From positions 124,001-188,000 of the forward strand of contig CAWFEM010000021.1 in assembly GCA_963814905.1 (NCBI GenBank): 64,000 bases of DNA. The letters are read 5' to 3'. Source of the stretch: DASWJZ01 sp963814905 (lineage in GTDB: Bacteria; Pseudomonadota; Alphaproteobacteria; Rhizobiales; Afifellaceae). Position numbers and translations under genes: made by a program. Of the stretch, positions 18,401 through 27,756 are shown one piece after another (position 1 is the stretch's first letter; every line of letters begins with the position of its first letter). The notes beneath the pieces were generated by a model, which made no database searches, was not told the origin of the DNA, and saw only the letters and a program-made list of their open reading frames with translations.

Positions 18401-19787
18401 TGACGTTGCCGCCGGGGCCCGGCCCCTCAGCCGTGCCACCGTCCCCGTTCGCCAAGTCCGACGAGGCGGAGCCGCCGTCGCCGCCCGCACCGCCATAGCT
18501 CTGCGCGAGGATGCCCTGCGCCTGGTCGCCCGTCGTCGTGATGTCGGCATCGAGCTCGACCGTCACGGTCCCGCCGGTCCCGCCCTGGCCGCCGTTGCCC
18601 CCGTGGCTGTTGGTGATGAGCTCGGTGCTGCCGTCGTGTCCGTCGTGACCGGTGCCGCCGAGGCTTTGGGCAAGCACGCCATGGCCGGCCGATTCGCTGG
18701 TCGTGATGGTGCTGGTGGCGCTTGTCGCGGTGATCGTCACATCGCCGCCGTCGCCGCCGGCGCCGCCATTGCCACCGTAGCTCGCTCCTGTGTCCTCCGG
18801 GTTGCCCTCGCCGCCCTCGCCGCCGTCGCCGCCCTGGCTGGAGGCATAGATCCCGTATCTGCCGTCGCTCTCGACCGTGATGGCCTCACCGTCTTCGAAC
18901 TTGATTGTGATGGCACCGCCGTTTCCGCCGTCGCCGCCGTTGCCGCCGTAACCGTTCGCGCCATCTCCGGTGGACTTGCCTTCGCCCGCTTCGCCACCCG
19001 TGCCGCCAAGGCTTTCGGCATAGATGGCGGTCTCGCTCGCTTCGACACCCGACGATAATGTGAGGGTCACGGTACCGCCGTCGCCGCCGGTACCGCCGTC
19101 GCCGCCATGCGCGTTGTAAGTGTCGGACGAGCCTTCGCCGCCCTCTCCGCCGTCGCCGCCGGTGCTATTGGCGACGATGCCGACGTCGCTCGATTGCACG
19201 TCCGTCGACCCGGTCAAAGTGACTTCCAGCGTCCCGCCGTCGCCACCCGTCTTGCCGTCGTCTGCAACTGCGGATTCAAAGTCCCAAAAATCAGTGCTTT
19301 TGTCGTCCCCCTTCTCGCCGCTGTGCCCGGTGGAGGACGTGTCGATGCCGCCCGTCGTGGCGACGATGCCGTAGCCATCGTCGAAAGTGCCTTTGATGAT
19401 CAGGTCGGAACCGGCGTCGCCGTCGCTGCTCGCCGTATCGGTCAGCTCGACTGCTATGGTTCCCTCGATGTTGGCCGTGAGGTCCTCGATGATGACCTCG
19501 TCGACCGAACCGTCGGTGTAGGAGATCACACCGGGATCGCCGGTGCAGGTCGCGGTCGTGCCGGATATGGAGCAATCCGCCCGCGCCTGCGTCGACACCG
19601 CGACGATACAGACCGCCACGAATGGGCACAGCAGCCAGGTCGCCAGGCGAGTCCCGGCACCCCGCACCTTCGATTGTGTTGAACGATTTCCTACGCGCAG
19701 ACTCCGCCCGCGAAACAAAGCCATCGTCGCTGCCCCCAGCCGAATCAGTTGATTCCATTGGAATCCGGCGACACCGGCCCGGTCCAT
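12474..19787 (-). CDS. Giant glycine-rich autotransporter (type V secretion)
   Basis: This protein of about 2437 residues is predicted to be exported across both membranes and displayed on or released from the surface. It has an extended signal peptide (basic region, then ATWLLCPFVAVCIVAVSTQARA, cut before DCSISG), a huge passenger (about 65-1800) of glycine-rich beta repeats with a recurring GI-AQSIGGGGG core, a non-repetitive beta region (about 1800-2030), a helical linker (RFGEQLDGVVSAGSGLADG onward) and a C-terminal beta-barrel starting near residue 2160 (QCLWAQPIGSF) and ending RLRIHY. The ATG at 19787 has GAGAGG six bases upstream; ATG at 19724 is an alternative. An AraC regulator gene ends 46 bases upstream on the same strand. 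Adhesion or biofilm is the usual role; no specific ligand can be assigned. Confidence 0.9.
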   Translation of the reverse strand: MDRAGVAGFQWNQLIRLGAATMALFRGRSLRVGNRSTQSKVRGAGTRLATWLLCPFVAVCIVAVSTQARADCSISGTTATCTGDPGVISYTDGSVDEVIIEDLTANIEGTIAVELTDTASSDGDAGSDLIIKGTFDDGYGIVATTGGIDTSSTGHSGEKGDDKSTDFWDFESAVADDGKTGGDGGTLEVTLTGSTDVQSSDVGIVANSTGGDGGEGGEGSSDTYNAHGGDGGTGGDGGTVTLTLSSGVEASETAIYAESLGGTGGEAGEGKSTGDGANGYGGNGGDGGNGGAITIKFEDGEAITVESDGRYGIYASSQGGDGGEGGEGNPEDTGASYGGNGGAGGDGGDVTITATSATSTITTSESAGHGVLAQSLGGTGHDGHDGSTELITNSHGGNGGQGGTGGTVTVELDADITTTGDQAQGILAQSYGGAGGDGGSASSDLANGDGGTAEGPGPGGNVSVEFTGTINTGNSEANGILAQSVGGFAGDAGDASGLFSYGASSESGGDAGTVTVTVDSGSTIKTTSDTSAAVDAQSVGGGGGKGSSSSGVITALGGSGDAGGDGDTVTVSVTSSTLETSGTGSAAISAISVGGGGGSGGSADGIVSQGGSGGTGGDGGEAEVTLDNAVLSTGGQYSEALYAASIGGGGGNANSTAGIVTHGGSGGSGGDGGTVKVTSSGSSGYAKTTDDDSDAVLLQSIGGGGGKGSNAVSVGVEFSEAFGGSGGDGGSADDVTYTDNGSFAITTEGDRSVGIAAQSIGGGGGRGGNDISLSAGVGVDVSLGMSGGGGNGSDASEVSVTAVGAVTTSGDHSTGILAQSIGGGGGSSGSSIAASASLDGVSLALAVGGSGGEAGSADEVYVKSSGDIQTSGDEADGIVAQSIGGGGGNAGYVFSASGLSDASASVSLGADGGAGGDGGEIDVVTYGGISTQGSNSIAILAQSIGGGGGKSSATGALDAMSDTSIAAAVGASGGEGGNAAKVFVKVESGEELSTQGANASVVVAQSIGGNGGNGGFTLTGSGGSAESVDLAVGASGGASGTAGPVGVNSSGVLTSTGENAYGILAQSVAGTGGNAGSVISVDAFSSDSASLSLGGTGGDGVSADSVTVNTDHSITTSGSNATAILAQSIGGGGGSGGSSYSGSISMQSVSLSLGGEGGAGGTSGEVTVNNDATLQTGGVYAYGIAAQSIGGSGGSGGSVMNIAVSAGEVAGAVDLSLGGSGGDGGTADTTTVTNKKTITTGDFGSSAILAQSIGGAGGSGGTVISGELVASTDTSVGVSVSVGGDGGSGGAAGAVTVTNEGALNVYGDLAQGVVAQSIGGNGGVGGSSYSLVASVNLEDKYELSTSVGGDGGTGSVAATVKVGNTAAINTYGGASDGIYAQSIGGNGGSGGSAYNLLANFASTSTDTFSGKAEVAVGGTGGSGQNAGEVEVTNSGVITTQEDLSRAIYAQSIGGGGGDGGGAANYSIGKTVSSSGTTNDSWSFSFSLGGSGGGSGDGNTVTIDNSADLNTSGAVSYGIFAQSVGGGGGNAGDGTLDLEGWEATVSDVSDYIEDAYDVYKTAKSLDSLYQSVSISIGGSGGASGNGGDVEIDNTATITTSGADATGIFAQSVGGGGGSGGDGNQHIGLSLTVSGSGSGGGNGGDVTITRSGAITTTGDKAMGIFAQSVGGGGGLGGDAEVSLSSTFSSLLFGTGVVGSSGGDGGNGGKVTVTTTDAINTSGAYAHGIWAQSVGGGGGATGSYDFDGNVTSVGVGSSGDDGYGGDVKVTTGGAISVSGDYATGIVAQSVGGSDSPAGTVTIEVGADITASGTNNRAILANTEGDSDNGVISITVDEGATVSSGGGDGYDTISFLAGVNCGSLGCNTLTNNGTIENTSDDASYVVRADNPLTIDNYGTLFGSVLLGTGTYTKSTVTNYSGGTLAFGATFDIGDGGTTTLENQGTMSPSGTGTIGTSSLTADTITQTATGTYQVDLTLASDSTDTTADLIEVANSADVTLAGSVTPNAVGTNSASSGDSGSIEILSGSSLSSFDTSSLSVSDTATVDYSLTTSGDILYLGYAVDYGGVSSASPLGDNAKRFGEQLDGVVSAGSGLADGSDEQKAFESFVNSVLNATSAGELEDIYNEYVLDEAGVGMLSAVSGMFAMHDLLHSCPQLEAGPGFFQQQQCLWAQPIGSFTHQDATGTNPGYDEKATGLSAGIQTELRGGLFLEVAGKGEGVWVDGPNFTQDGYRLGGGAALKKEIGRFELSGTVSGGVYSYDFDRSYSVGPDDYVAKSSPQGRYLAAEARVTALFETLSLYAKPGMAVAVTQTWQDAFTETGAGLFDQHVDAVSKTNVALRPSLEVGTAFNVRGMAATAFIRGGLTAFLTDPDLDVTASFADLGSGFPDMKTTLSQDRVYGELEAGVNVMLSDRVSLGLMAQGTLSQNSYSIGGQGRLRIHY
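14400..19180 (-). repeat. Coding repeat array of the autotransporter passenger
   Basis: About 27 degenerate repeats of roughly 50-70 codons run through this stretch. Each contains a valine/threonine-rich strand, a motif like TSGDxATGI-AQSIGGGGG and a glycine/serine-rich turn. The DNA is correspondingly full of GCCGCCGCCG runs on the plus strand. Such arrays change copy number by recombination and are hard to assemble. Confidence 0.8.
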
Positions 19788-19833
19788 GGACAGGCCTCTC
19801 AATTTGCAGGGGCAACTGCCGGGGCGATCGGCT

Positions 19834-20859
19834 TCAGATGAGTTTGAGCCAATCCTCGAATTGGCTTTCGTCAGTGCTCGCGATGCCGGACGCGAAGCAG
19901 CGTGCGACAGGCGGCTCCTGAACCAGGCTCAACACGGCGGACGGAGCGATGCCGAAGCGCTGACGGAAGAGCCTGCTGAAGTATAAAGGGTCGTCGAAGC
20001 CGCAGCGGCTGGAGATCTCCTGCACTTGCCCTCGCCCAGGCTGCGCCGACAATAGCTGACGATAGGCGCGGGCGAGCCGACGCATGGCGACGTAGTGGGC
20101 AACGCCCCCGGCATCGGCGAAATCGCGATAGACTGTCGGTTCCGACGCGCCGAATGCGCGACAGAGATGCTCGACGCCGAGGTCCGGATCATCCAGGTGC
20201 TGCTCGATATAGGAGCGCATGTCCACGCGACGCTCCGCCCTATGCTTTCGAGTCTTGGGCTCGTCGATCGAGCCTGGGATGAGATGGGAGCGCAACAGAT
20301 CGCAAAAGCCGGCCGCGAGACCGCTCGCCTCGTCCTTACCAAGCTCCGGCAGCTGACCGAGCAGCGACAGGAACGCGTTGATAAGAAAGCTACCACCGAG
20401 AGTGGTATGAGTGAGCCTCAACTGCCCTGGGTGGCGCGCCGGATCGTAGCCGATAACGTCGTGCGGGATGATCACGCCGGCCACGGCCGATTCGCCCGCG
20501 ACCGAATGGTGCTCGCGTGAGTAGTCGAAGACATTGATCTCTCCCGGCCTCATATGGAACGGCCGGTCCGCCGAGATGCCCCGGGACTCGCCGTGCCGAT
20601 AAACCTGAAGAGAAAGATAAGCCGCATTCTCCGCATGTGAGGCGTGGTGGCTGAATGACTGCCGTGAGAAGAAGACGTCGGTGAAGATGAGCTTATCCAC
20701 AAACCAAGCTTTGACGCCCTCCCGCCCCTCGGTGACATCGGACAGCGGTTCTACGTCGTAGATAGGACGCACAGCCTCGCGCCACGCGTCGAAGCAATGC
20801 CGCCTGCCAGTCAGCGTTGCATCGAGCTCAACGAAGGGGACCAGGCTATCTGTCACCAC
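19834..20859 (-). CDS. AraC family transcriptional regulator
   Basis: This 341-residue regulator has an N-terminal sensing domain of the AraC_binding_2 type (about 15-190) and a C-terminal pair of helix-turn-helix motifs (about 225-330). The first covers LGVEHLCRAFGASEPTVYRDF; the second ends in the classic FDDPLYFSRLFRQRFGIAPS. The start is GTG (20859 or the next codon, also GTG). Its gene lies directly upstream of the giant autotransporter on the same strand with a 46-base gap, so it may control, and be co-transcribed with, that gene. The inducer is unknown. The 212 bases between it and guaA hold nothing I can name. Confidence 0.9.
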   Translation of the reverse strand: MVTDSLVPFVELDATLTGRRHCFDAWREAVRPIYDVEPLSDVTEGREGVKAWFVDKLIFTDVFFSRQSFSHHASHAENAAYLSLQVYRHGESRGISADRPFHMRPGEINVFDYSREHHSVAGESAVAGVIIPHDVIGYDPARHPGQLRLTHTTLGGSFLINAFLSLLGQLPELGKDEASGLAAGFCDLLRSHLIPGSIDEPKTRKHRAERRVDMRSYIEQHLDDPDLGVEHLCRAFGASEPTVYRDFADAGGVAHYVAMRRLARAYRQLLSAQPGRGQVQEISSRCGFDDPLYFSRLFRQRFGIAPSAVLSLVQEPPVARCFASGIASTDESQFEDWLKLI

Positions 20860-21071
20860 AATTTCTGATAAGCGATTCGCTTGGCGGCCATCAATCGGCT
20901 TGCAAAATAGTCGGTCGCAAAGGCCTTCTCAAAGGCGCCGCGGCTGACCTTGTTAGCTGGATGCCGAACCTCAGCGAATGCCAGCTGATGTTCTCAATGT
21001 CGAAGAACTTGCGCTTCAGTATGTTGAGTGAGTTCTTTCGATTGTCAGCGATAGCCATTGGCGGCTCGGAA

Positions 21072-22652
<1,581 letters not shown>

Positions 22653-22789
22653 GCCGATGCTGTTAGGCAAATGCCGTGCCGCCCGCAATGGGTCTCCCTG
22701 GCGCTCCGGCGTACCGCTTGTGCGCCGGTCGGCTTTGGTGTCGAAATCTAGCGAATCCGCCGTTGCGGCCGGAGAATCGGGAAAGCGCC

Positions 22790-23776
22790 ATGGATCTCCG
22801 TCACGCCGAGCGGCTGCGCGACAAACCGGTCGTCGCCTGGAGCTTTGCGGTCGTCGCTTTCTTTGCCGCGCTGGCGCTCCGCTTCGCAGTGGATAACCAG
22901 CTTCCGTTCGGCATACCGTACCTGACGTTCTTTCCCGCCGTTATCCTGACCGCGTTCCTCGCCGGCCTGATGCCCTCGATCGCCGTCGGGGTCGCCTCCG
23001 CGATCGCGGCGTTCTACTTCTTCCTGCCGCCCTACTGGTCGTTTGAGATTCAGTTCGGGACTGCGCTGTCGCTCGGTCTCTTCTGCGCCGTCGTCGCGGT
23101 CGACATCGCCGTGATCCATGTGATGTATAAGGCGCTCGACGAGCTCAACGCCGAGCGGGCGCGAAGCGCCGAGTTCGCGGCGCAGCGGGAGCTGATGTTC
23201 CGCGAACTCCAGCACCGGGTCTCCAACAATCTCGGCGTCGTCTCCGCGCTCCTCAACCTGCAGCGCTCGGGCGTGGAGGACGAGAAGGCGCAGCAGGCGC
23301 TGACCGAGGCGGCGACCCGCCTCGCCCTCGTCTCCAAGATCCATCGCAAGCTTCACGATCCCGCCACCGCCGGCCTGCGCCTCGGCGCATTCATGGAGGA
23401 GCTCTGCCACGACGTGCTGGAAGCCTCCGGCGCCAAGAACGTCGTTTGCATGGTGTCCGCCGTGGAGATGAAGCTCGCGTCTGAAAAGGCCGTGCCCTTC
23501 GCGCTCATTGTCGCGGAGCTGATCAGCAACGCGCTCGAGCACGGTTTTGGCGAAAGCGGCGGCGGAACGATCCGGGTCGACCTGCAGGCGGTCGGAGACG
23601 ACCACGTGCTCACCGTCACCGACGACGGCAAAGGCATGCCGGAGGGATTCTCAGTCGAGAAGGCAGCCGGCATGGGGCTGCGGATCGTCCAGTCGCTGGC
23701 GACCCAGCTCAATGGCACGTTCGGAATGGAGCAGCGCGACGGCCGCACCACGTGCCAGCTGACGTTCCAGGCGTAG
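22790..23776 (+). CDS. Membrane sensor histidine kinase (DUF4118, HisKA_2)
   Basis: This 328-residue kinase has an N-terminal DUF4118-like membrane domain with about three or four hydrophobic helices (about 15-110; FGIPYLTFFPAVILTAFLAG, FYFFLPPYWSF), then a HisKA_2 dimerisation domain with the phosphoacceptor box FRELQHRVSNNLGVVSALLN, and a HATPase domain (ELISNALEHGF, DDGKGMPEGF, GMGLRIVQSLATQL). DUF4118 kinases resemble the KdpD membrane region, but no universal stress or KdpD domain is present. The ATG at 22790 fits the family start. No response regulator is adjacent, so it is an orphan kinase. Confidence 0.9.
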   Translation: MDLRHAERLRDKPVVAWSFAVVAFFAALALRFAVDNQLPFGIPYLTFFPAVILTAFLAGLMPSIAVGVASAIAAFYFFLPPYWSFEIQFGTALSLGLFCAVVAVDIAVIHVMYKALDELNAERARSAEFAAQRELMFRELQHRVSNNLGVVSALLNLQRSGVEDEKAQQALTEAATRLALVSKIHRKLHDPATAGLRLGAFMEELCHDVLEASGAKNVVCMVSAVEMKLASEKAVPFALIVAELISNALEHGFGESGGGTIRVDLQAVGDDHVLTVTDDGKGMPEGFSVEKAAGMGLRIVQSLATQLNGTFGMEQRDGRTTCQLTFQA

Positions 23777-23807
23777 CGGCCGAATTGCGGGAGCCGGGTG
23801 CGGCTCC

Positions 23808-24221
23808 CTACGCGACTTTGCCCGGCTTCCTGACCAGCGAGCAGCCGGCGATCTTCCAGCTTCCGTCCGGCTGCTGCTCGAGCGTGTAGCGCGCCGTCCA
23901 GAATTCGCCCTTCCCGTCGACGATATCGACATATTGCTCGATCCGGCCGCCCTCCTCCTTCAGCACGCCGAAAGAATAGGACCCGGGCCGATAGACCGGC
24001 TGATAGCCGTTCTGCACCATCGACATGAAGGATTCGACCGTCGGGAACATCGCCTGGATGCCGGGCGCGGCAAAGGAATAGGCGGTCGCGCCGTCATCGG
24101 CGAGGAAGGCCTGGAGCTGGCCGTCAATCGTCGATTGAATCGCGGCGCGGTCTCCATCACTGACGGCTGCGGCAGGCCCGACAATCCCAAGAACGACAAG
24201 AAGAACGAGAACGATGCGCAT
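23808..24221 (-). CDS. DUF4864 domain-containing secreted protein
   Basis: This 137-residue protein has a clear signal peptide (MRIVLVLLVVLGIVGPAAAV) and a mature part typical of DUF4864: SDGDRAAIQSTIDGQLQAF, AYSFAAPGIQAMFP, MVQNGYQPVYRP and a C-terminal DGSWKIAGC. The fold is probably NTF2/SnoaL-like and the protein periplasmic; the function is unknown. The start at 24221 puts the signal peptide first; the in-frame extension upstream is not family-like. It ends 31 bases after the convergent kinase gene. Confidence 0.85.
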   Translation of the reverse strand: MRIVLVLLVVLGIVGPAAAVSDGDRAAIQSTIDGQLQAFLADDGATAYSFAAPGIQAMFPTVESFMSMVQNGYQPVYRPGSYSFGVLKEEGGRIEQYVDIVDGKGEFWTARYTLEQQPDGSWKIAGCSLVRKPGKVA

Positions 24222-24396
24222 AGCCGGACCTCCTTCCATCCACCGATCGGCGGCCCAAACAAGGGATTCTTCCAAGGATACGGCGAAAACCGGCGTTCGG
24301 TTTCACGCGCCGCAACGATAGCCGCAAAGCGAAGCCCACGGTAGAGAACGCGCCATGACTGTCCGCGCGCTCTCGGACGGTTCAAGGGAGTTCGAA

Positions 24397-25428
24397 ATGG
24401 CCACCTACTCCGCGGTAATGCTTACGGCCAAGGGTGATCCGTCAGTCCTTCAGTGCGTCGAGTTGCCGGTGGTCGAACCAGGCCCCGGCGAGGTTCGCAT
24501 TGCCGTGCGTGCAACCGGCGCCGGCGGCACCGACGTTCTGATGCGGCGCGGATTCTATCCCTATGCTCCCAAAATTCCGTTCGTTCCCGGCTACGAGGTC
24601 ATCGGAGACGTCGAGGCGCTGGGCAGCGGCGACACCGCCGGACTGAAGGTCGGCCAGCGCGTCGCCGCGCTGATCGTGCATGGCGGCTATGCCGAGAAGC
24701 TGGTGCGGCCGGCATCGGAATTCGTTCCGGTGCCGGAGGGAATTGACGACGCCACGGCGGTGGCGCTGATCCTCAACTACGCGACCGCATGGCAGGCGAT
24801 CCACCGCGCCGCGAAAGTCACGGGGGGTGATGCGGTACTCGTGACCGGGGCCAATGGTGGCGTCGGGTCCGCCATGCTCGAGATTCTCCGGCTGGAAGGC
24901 GTGCGCACATACGGCGCCGCGTCGGCACGGCATCACGATCTCATCCGATCGCTCGGCGCGGTCCCGGTCGAAAGCCGCGCGTCGCGGATCGATGAGGAGG
25001 TCCGCCGGCTCGTTCCGCAGGGCGTCGACATCGCCATCGACAATCTCGGCGGCCCGTTCGTGGGGCAGTCCGTCCGTGCGACGCGCAGGGGCGGATTGGT
25101 GGTGGGCATCGGTTTCTCGGCAACGGGCGGGAGCGTCGGAGGATTTATCCGCAGTCTTGCCGCGCTCTTTGTGCTGGCTCCGCTTGCGGGTCGAAGATCG
25201 GCGTTCTTCGGCATTACGCAGATCTACAGGAAGGACCCGCGGCCTTTCCGCGAAGACCTTCCCAAGCTTTTCGCGCTGGCCCGGGAAGGAAAGATCAGAC
25301 CGCGCATCGCCAAGCGCCTTCCCCTTCTCGCCGCGCGCGAGGCGGCCGAGATGATTGAACGCGGCGGCAGCGAAGGAAAGATCGTCCACCTGGCTTCGCT
25401 GAGCGAGGCAACCGGAGCACCCAAATGA
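24397..25428 (+). CDS. Medium-chain dehydrogenase/reductase, quinone oxidoreductase or VAT-1-like
   Basis: This 343-residue NAD(P)H-dependent oxidoreductase has a GroES-like N-terminal domain (about 25-120) and a Rossmann domain with the nucleotide motif VTGANGGVGSAMLEI (about 150-165). The catalytic zinc cysteine of alcohol dehydrogenases is missing (GAGGTDVLMRRGFYPY), which places it with zinc-independent quinone oxidoreductases and VAT-1-like enzymes. The ATG at 24397 is chosen because of the ribosome site AAGGGAG; an ATG 14 codons upstream is possible. It is divergent from the DUF4864 gene and convergent with gatB. The substrate is unknown. Confidence 0.85.
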   Translation: MATYSAVMLTAKGDPSVLQCVELPVVEPGPGEVRIAVRATGAGGTDVLMRRGFYPYAPKIPFVPGYEVIGDVEALGSGDTAGLKVGQRVAALIVHGGYAEKLVRPASEFVPVPEGIDDATAVALILNYATAWQAIHRAAKVTGGDAVLVTGANGGVGSAMLEILRLEGVRTYGAASARHHDLIRSLGAVPVESRASRIDEEVRRLVPQGVDIAIDNLGGPFVGQSVRATRRGGLVVGIGFSATGGSVGGFIRSLAALFVLAPLAGRRSAFFGITQIYRKDPRPFREDLPKLFALAREGKIRPRIAKRLPLLAAREAAEMIERGGSEGKIVHLASLSEATGAPK

Positions 25429-25458
25429 TGAGGGCAGGCTCGCGTTGCCTATTCGGTT

Positions 25459-26956
25459 CTAATCGATCCCGAGCTTCGCCTTCAAAAGCGCGTTGACTGC
25501 CTGCGGGTTGGCCTTGCCCTGGCTCGCCTTCATCACCTGACCGACGAACCAGCCGAGCATATTGGGCTTCGTTTTCGCCTGTTCCGCCTTGTCGGGATTT
25601 TCGGCGATGACCGTGTCGACAAGCGCCTCGATCGCGCCGGAGTCGGTCACCTGCTTCAGGCCACGTGCCTCGACGATCTCGCGGGGATCGCCGCCTTCCG
25701 CCAGCATGATCTCGAACACGTCCTTGGCGATCTTGCCGGAGATCACGCCTTCCTTCTGCAGGTCGAGAAGCGCGCCGAGCTGCGTGGTCGAAATCGGCGA
25801 TGCCTCGATATCCGCGCCGGTTCGGTTCAAGGCGCCGATGAGCTCGTTGATGACCCAGTTCGCGACCTGCTTGCCGTCGCGTCCCCGCGCCACGGCCTCG
25901 AAGAACTCCGCGATCGCGCGTTCCGCCACGAGCACGTCGGCGTCATAGGCGGACAGCCCATAATCGCTCATGAAGCGCGTGCGCTTCGCGTCGGGAAGTT
26001 CCGGCAACCCCTTCTCCAACGCCGCGACATAGGCGTCGTCGAATTCCAGCGGCAGCAAATCGGGATCGGGAAAGTAGCGATAATCGTGCGCCTCTTCCTT
26101 GCTGCGCATGGAGCGCGTCTCGCCGCGCCCCGGATCGAAGAGCCGTGTCTCCTGCTCGATTTTCCCGCCGTCCTCGATCAGCGCGACCTGCCGCCGCGCC
26201 TCGTGCTCGATCGCCTGCGCAGCGAAGCGCATGGAATTTACGTTCTTGATCTCGCAGCGCGTGCCGAGCGGCTCGCCGGGCCGGCGCACCGAGACGTTGA
26301 TGTCGGCGCGGAGATTGCCCTTCTCCATGTCGGCGTCGGAGGTGCCGAGGTAGCGCAGAATGGAGCGAAGCTTGGTCAGGAAGGCGCGCGCCTCGTCGGA
26401 GGAGCGGATGTCCGGCTTCGACACGATCTCCATCAGCGCCACGCCGGAGCGGTTCAGATCGACGTAGCTCATCGTCGCGTGCTGGTCGTGCAGCGACTTG
26501 CCGGCGTCCTGCTCAAGGTGCAGCCGCTCGATCCCGATCCTCACCTCCTCCGCGCCGCCATTGGCGTCGGGAACCTCGATCACCACGGTCCCCTCGCCCA
26601 CGATCGGCTGGTCGTATTGCGAGATCTGATAGCCCTGCGGCAGATCGGGATAGAAGTAGTTCTTCCGCGCGAAGACCGAGCGGTGATTGATCTTCGCCTT
26701 CAAGCCGAGCCCGGTGCGGACCGCCTGGCGCACGCATTCCTCGTTGATGACGGGAAGCATGCCCGGCATCGCCGCGTCGACCAGGCTGACCTGGTTGTTC
26801 GGGATCGCCGCCGAAGGCCGTCGGCGCGCCGGAGAAGAGCTTCGCCTGCGAGGCGACCTGCGCGTGCACCTCCATGCCGATGACGATCTCCCAGTCCCCG
26901 GTGGCGCCGTGGATCAGGTTCTTCGGATTGGTGTTGCGGGTCTCTTCGAGGGGCAT
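25459..26956 (-). CDS. gatB: Aspartyl/glutamyl-tRNA amidotransferase subunit B (frameshift near 26801)
   Basis: This subunit of GatCAB amidates Glu-tRNA(Gln) and/or Asp-tRNA(Asn) using ammonia from GatA. The N-terminal part (WEIVIGMEVHAQVASQAKLF) is in one frame. From MPGMLPVINEECVRQAVRTG onward the protein continues to its proper end in the next frame. The break is an extra base in the run at 26801-26803: removing one gives DPNNQVSLVDAAMPGM, the family sequence. Corrected length is 498 residues. Visible parts are the catalytic cradle with YFYPDLPQGYQISQYDQPI, the helical domain and the C-terminal YqeY-like tRNA-binding region. Because the gene is normally essential in bacteria lacking GlnRS, a sequence error is more likely than a true null. 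Confidence 0.9.
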
Positions 26957-27076
26957 CTTTCCGGCGTTCCTTGCGCAGGAGACCGGTTAGTCCGTCGCGG
27001 CGCGCCTCGCAAGCCGACGATCTGCTTTGGCAGATATATCCAGCGCAACGCTTCGACAAGCGTTGCCCAAAACAAA

Positions 27077-27098
27077 AGGCCGGGCGTCGGCCCGGCCT
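27077..27098 (-). terminator. Intrinsic terminator of the small secreted-protein gene
   Basis: A perfect 9-bp stem (27077-27085 with 27090-27098, loop GTCG) is followed on the minus strand by the T-rich run TTTGTTTTG. It lies 22 bases beyond the stop codon of the minus-strand gene ending at 27121, and upstream of gatB. Confidence 0.75.
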
Positions 27099-27120
27099 CG
27101 GCGTTCGTGCGTTTGCGCCT

Positions 27121-27390
27121 TTAGTGGCAGCAATATTCCGGTGGCGGCGGGATGTCGCCCGGCAGGAGAACCGTCCCCGTCACGCAGGTGAAATAGGGCG
27201 TGCGCCCGGGAGGCGTCGGCTTGCCGTGCTTGAAAAGGATCACCTCCTCGCGCGGCGCGCATCCATAGACGACGTGGCTGTCGCCGCCGCGATAAGTGCC
27301 GGGAAGGTCCGCGGCTTGCGCCGAGCCGGCCAAACCGGACAGGGCGACCGCCGAGGCGGAAAGGAAAAGCGCGGTCAGGAGCTGTCGCAT
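27121..27390 (-). CDS. Small secreted cysteine-containing protein of unknown function
   Basis: This 89-residue protein starts with a signal peptide (MRQLLTALFLSASAVALSGL, cleavage likely after AGSAQA). The mature part is about 65 residues with four cysteines (YGCAPREE, YFTCVTG and a terminal EYCCH) and a proline-rich end. The cysteines suggest disulfides or metal binding in the periplasm. I do not recognise the family. It has its own terminator and is read separately from gatB. Confidence 0.65.
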   Translation of the reverse strand: MRQLLTALFLSASAVALSGLAGSAQAADLPGTYRGGDSHVVYGCAPREEVILFKHGKPTPPGRTPYFTCVTGTVLLPGDIPPPPEYCCH

Positions 27391-27510
27391 GGTTTCACCG
27401 TTCGTCGTTGCGCGCCTATCGACTCCGAAAGAGCCGAAGCGGTTCGCCGATCACCATCGGCGTTCATGGTTACGATCCGATTAATCGACGCGCCGCGCGG
27501 GCTCGCCGGA

Positions 27511-27600
27511 TCAGAGATAGTGAAGCTTTTCCGCCTGCTTCAGCCATTTTTTGAATAGGTAGCGCATGACGCGCTCGGCGATCGGCCGCACGTGCTGCAT
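27511..27600 (-). CDS. Possible 29-residue basic small protein
   Basis: A short minus-strand frame begins with ATG at 27598-27600 behind GGAGAGAG and ends with TGA at 27511-27513. The peptide contains MRYLFKKWLKQAEKLHYL, which would form a basic amphipathic helix. It lies in a 366-base stretch otherwise without genes (27391-27756). Support is only the ribosome site and the composition of the peptide. Confidence 0.3.
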   Translation of the reverse strand: MQHVRPIAERVMRYLFKKWLKQAEKLHYL

Positions 27601-27756
27601 ATCTCTCTCCAGCCCTTGAACCGAGCGCGCCGTTCGCGCCCGATGTCCCATGCGGCTCCACGACGCGCGAACGCCGTGGCCCCAACCCGCATGGCCCGGA
27701 GCTTGGTACGACGATGGTAAATGAAGTGTGAAACGCGCTTCCCGCGCGGCTCAGGT

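Noticed and set aside
12420..19058. Long open frames antisense to the autotransporter (e.g. 17352-19058 plus strand)
   Set aside because: They mirror the glycine-rich repeat codons, have Ala/Arg-rich composition and no domains; typical shadow frames in repetitive GC-rich DNA.
14400..19180. CRISPR-like or tandem DNA repeat array
   Set aside because: The repeats are degenerate, in frame, glycine-coding and continuous with the autotransporter; there are no regular spacers.
26780..26820. Programmed ribosomal frameshifting in gatB (and gatC)
   Set aside because: No slippery heptamer or downstream structure is evident, both genes are normally unshifted, and similar breaks occur in unrelated genes nearby.
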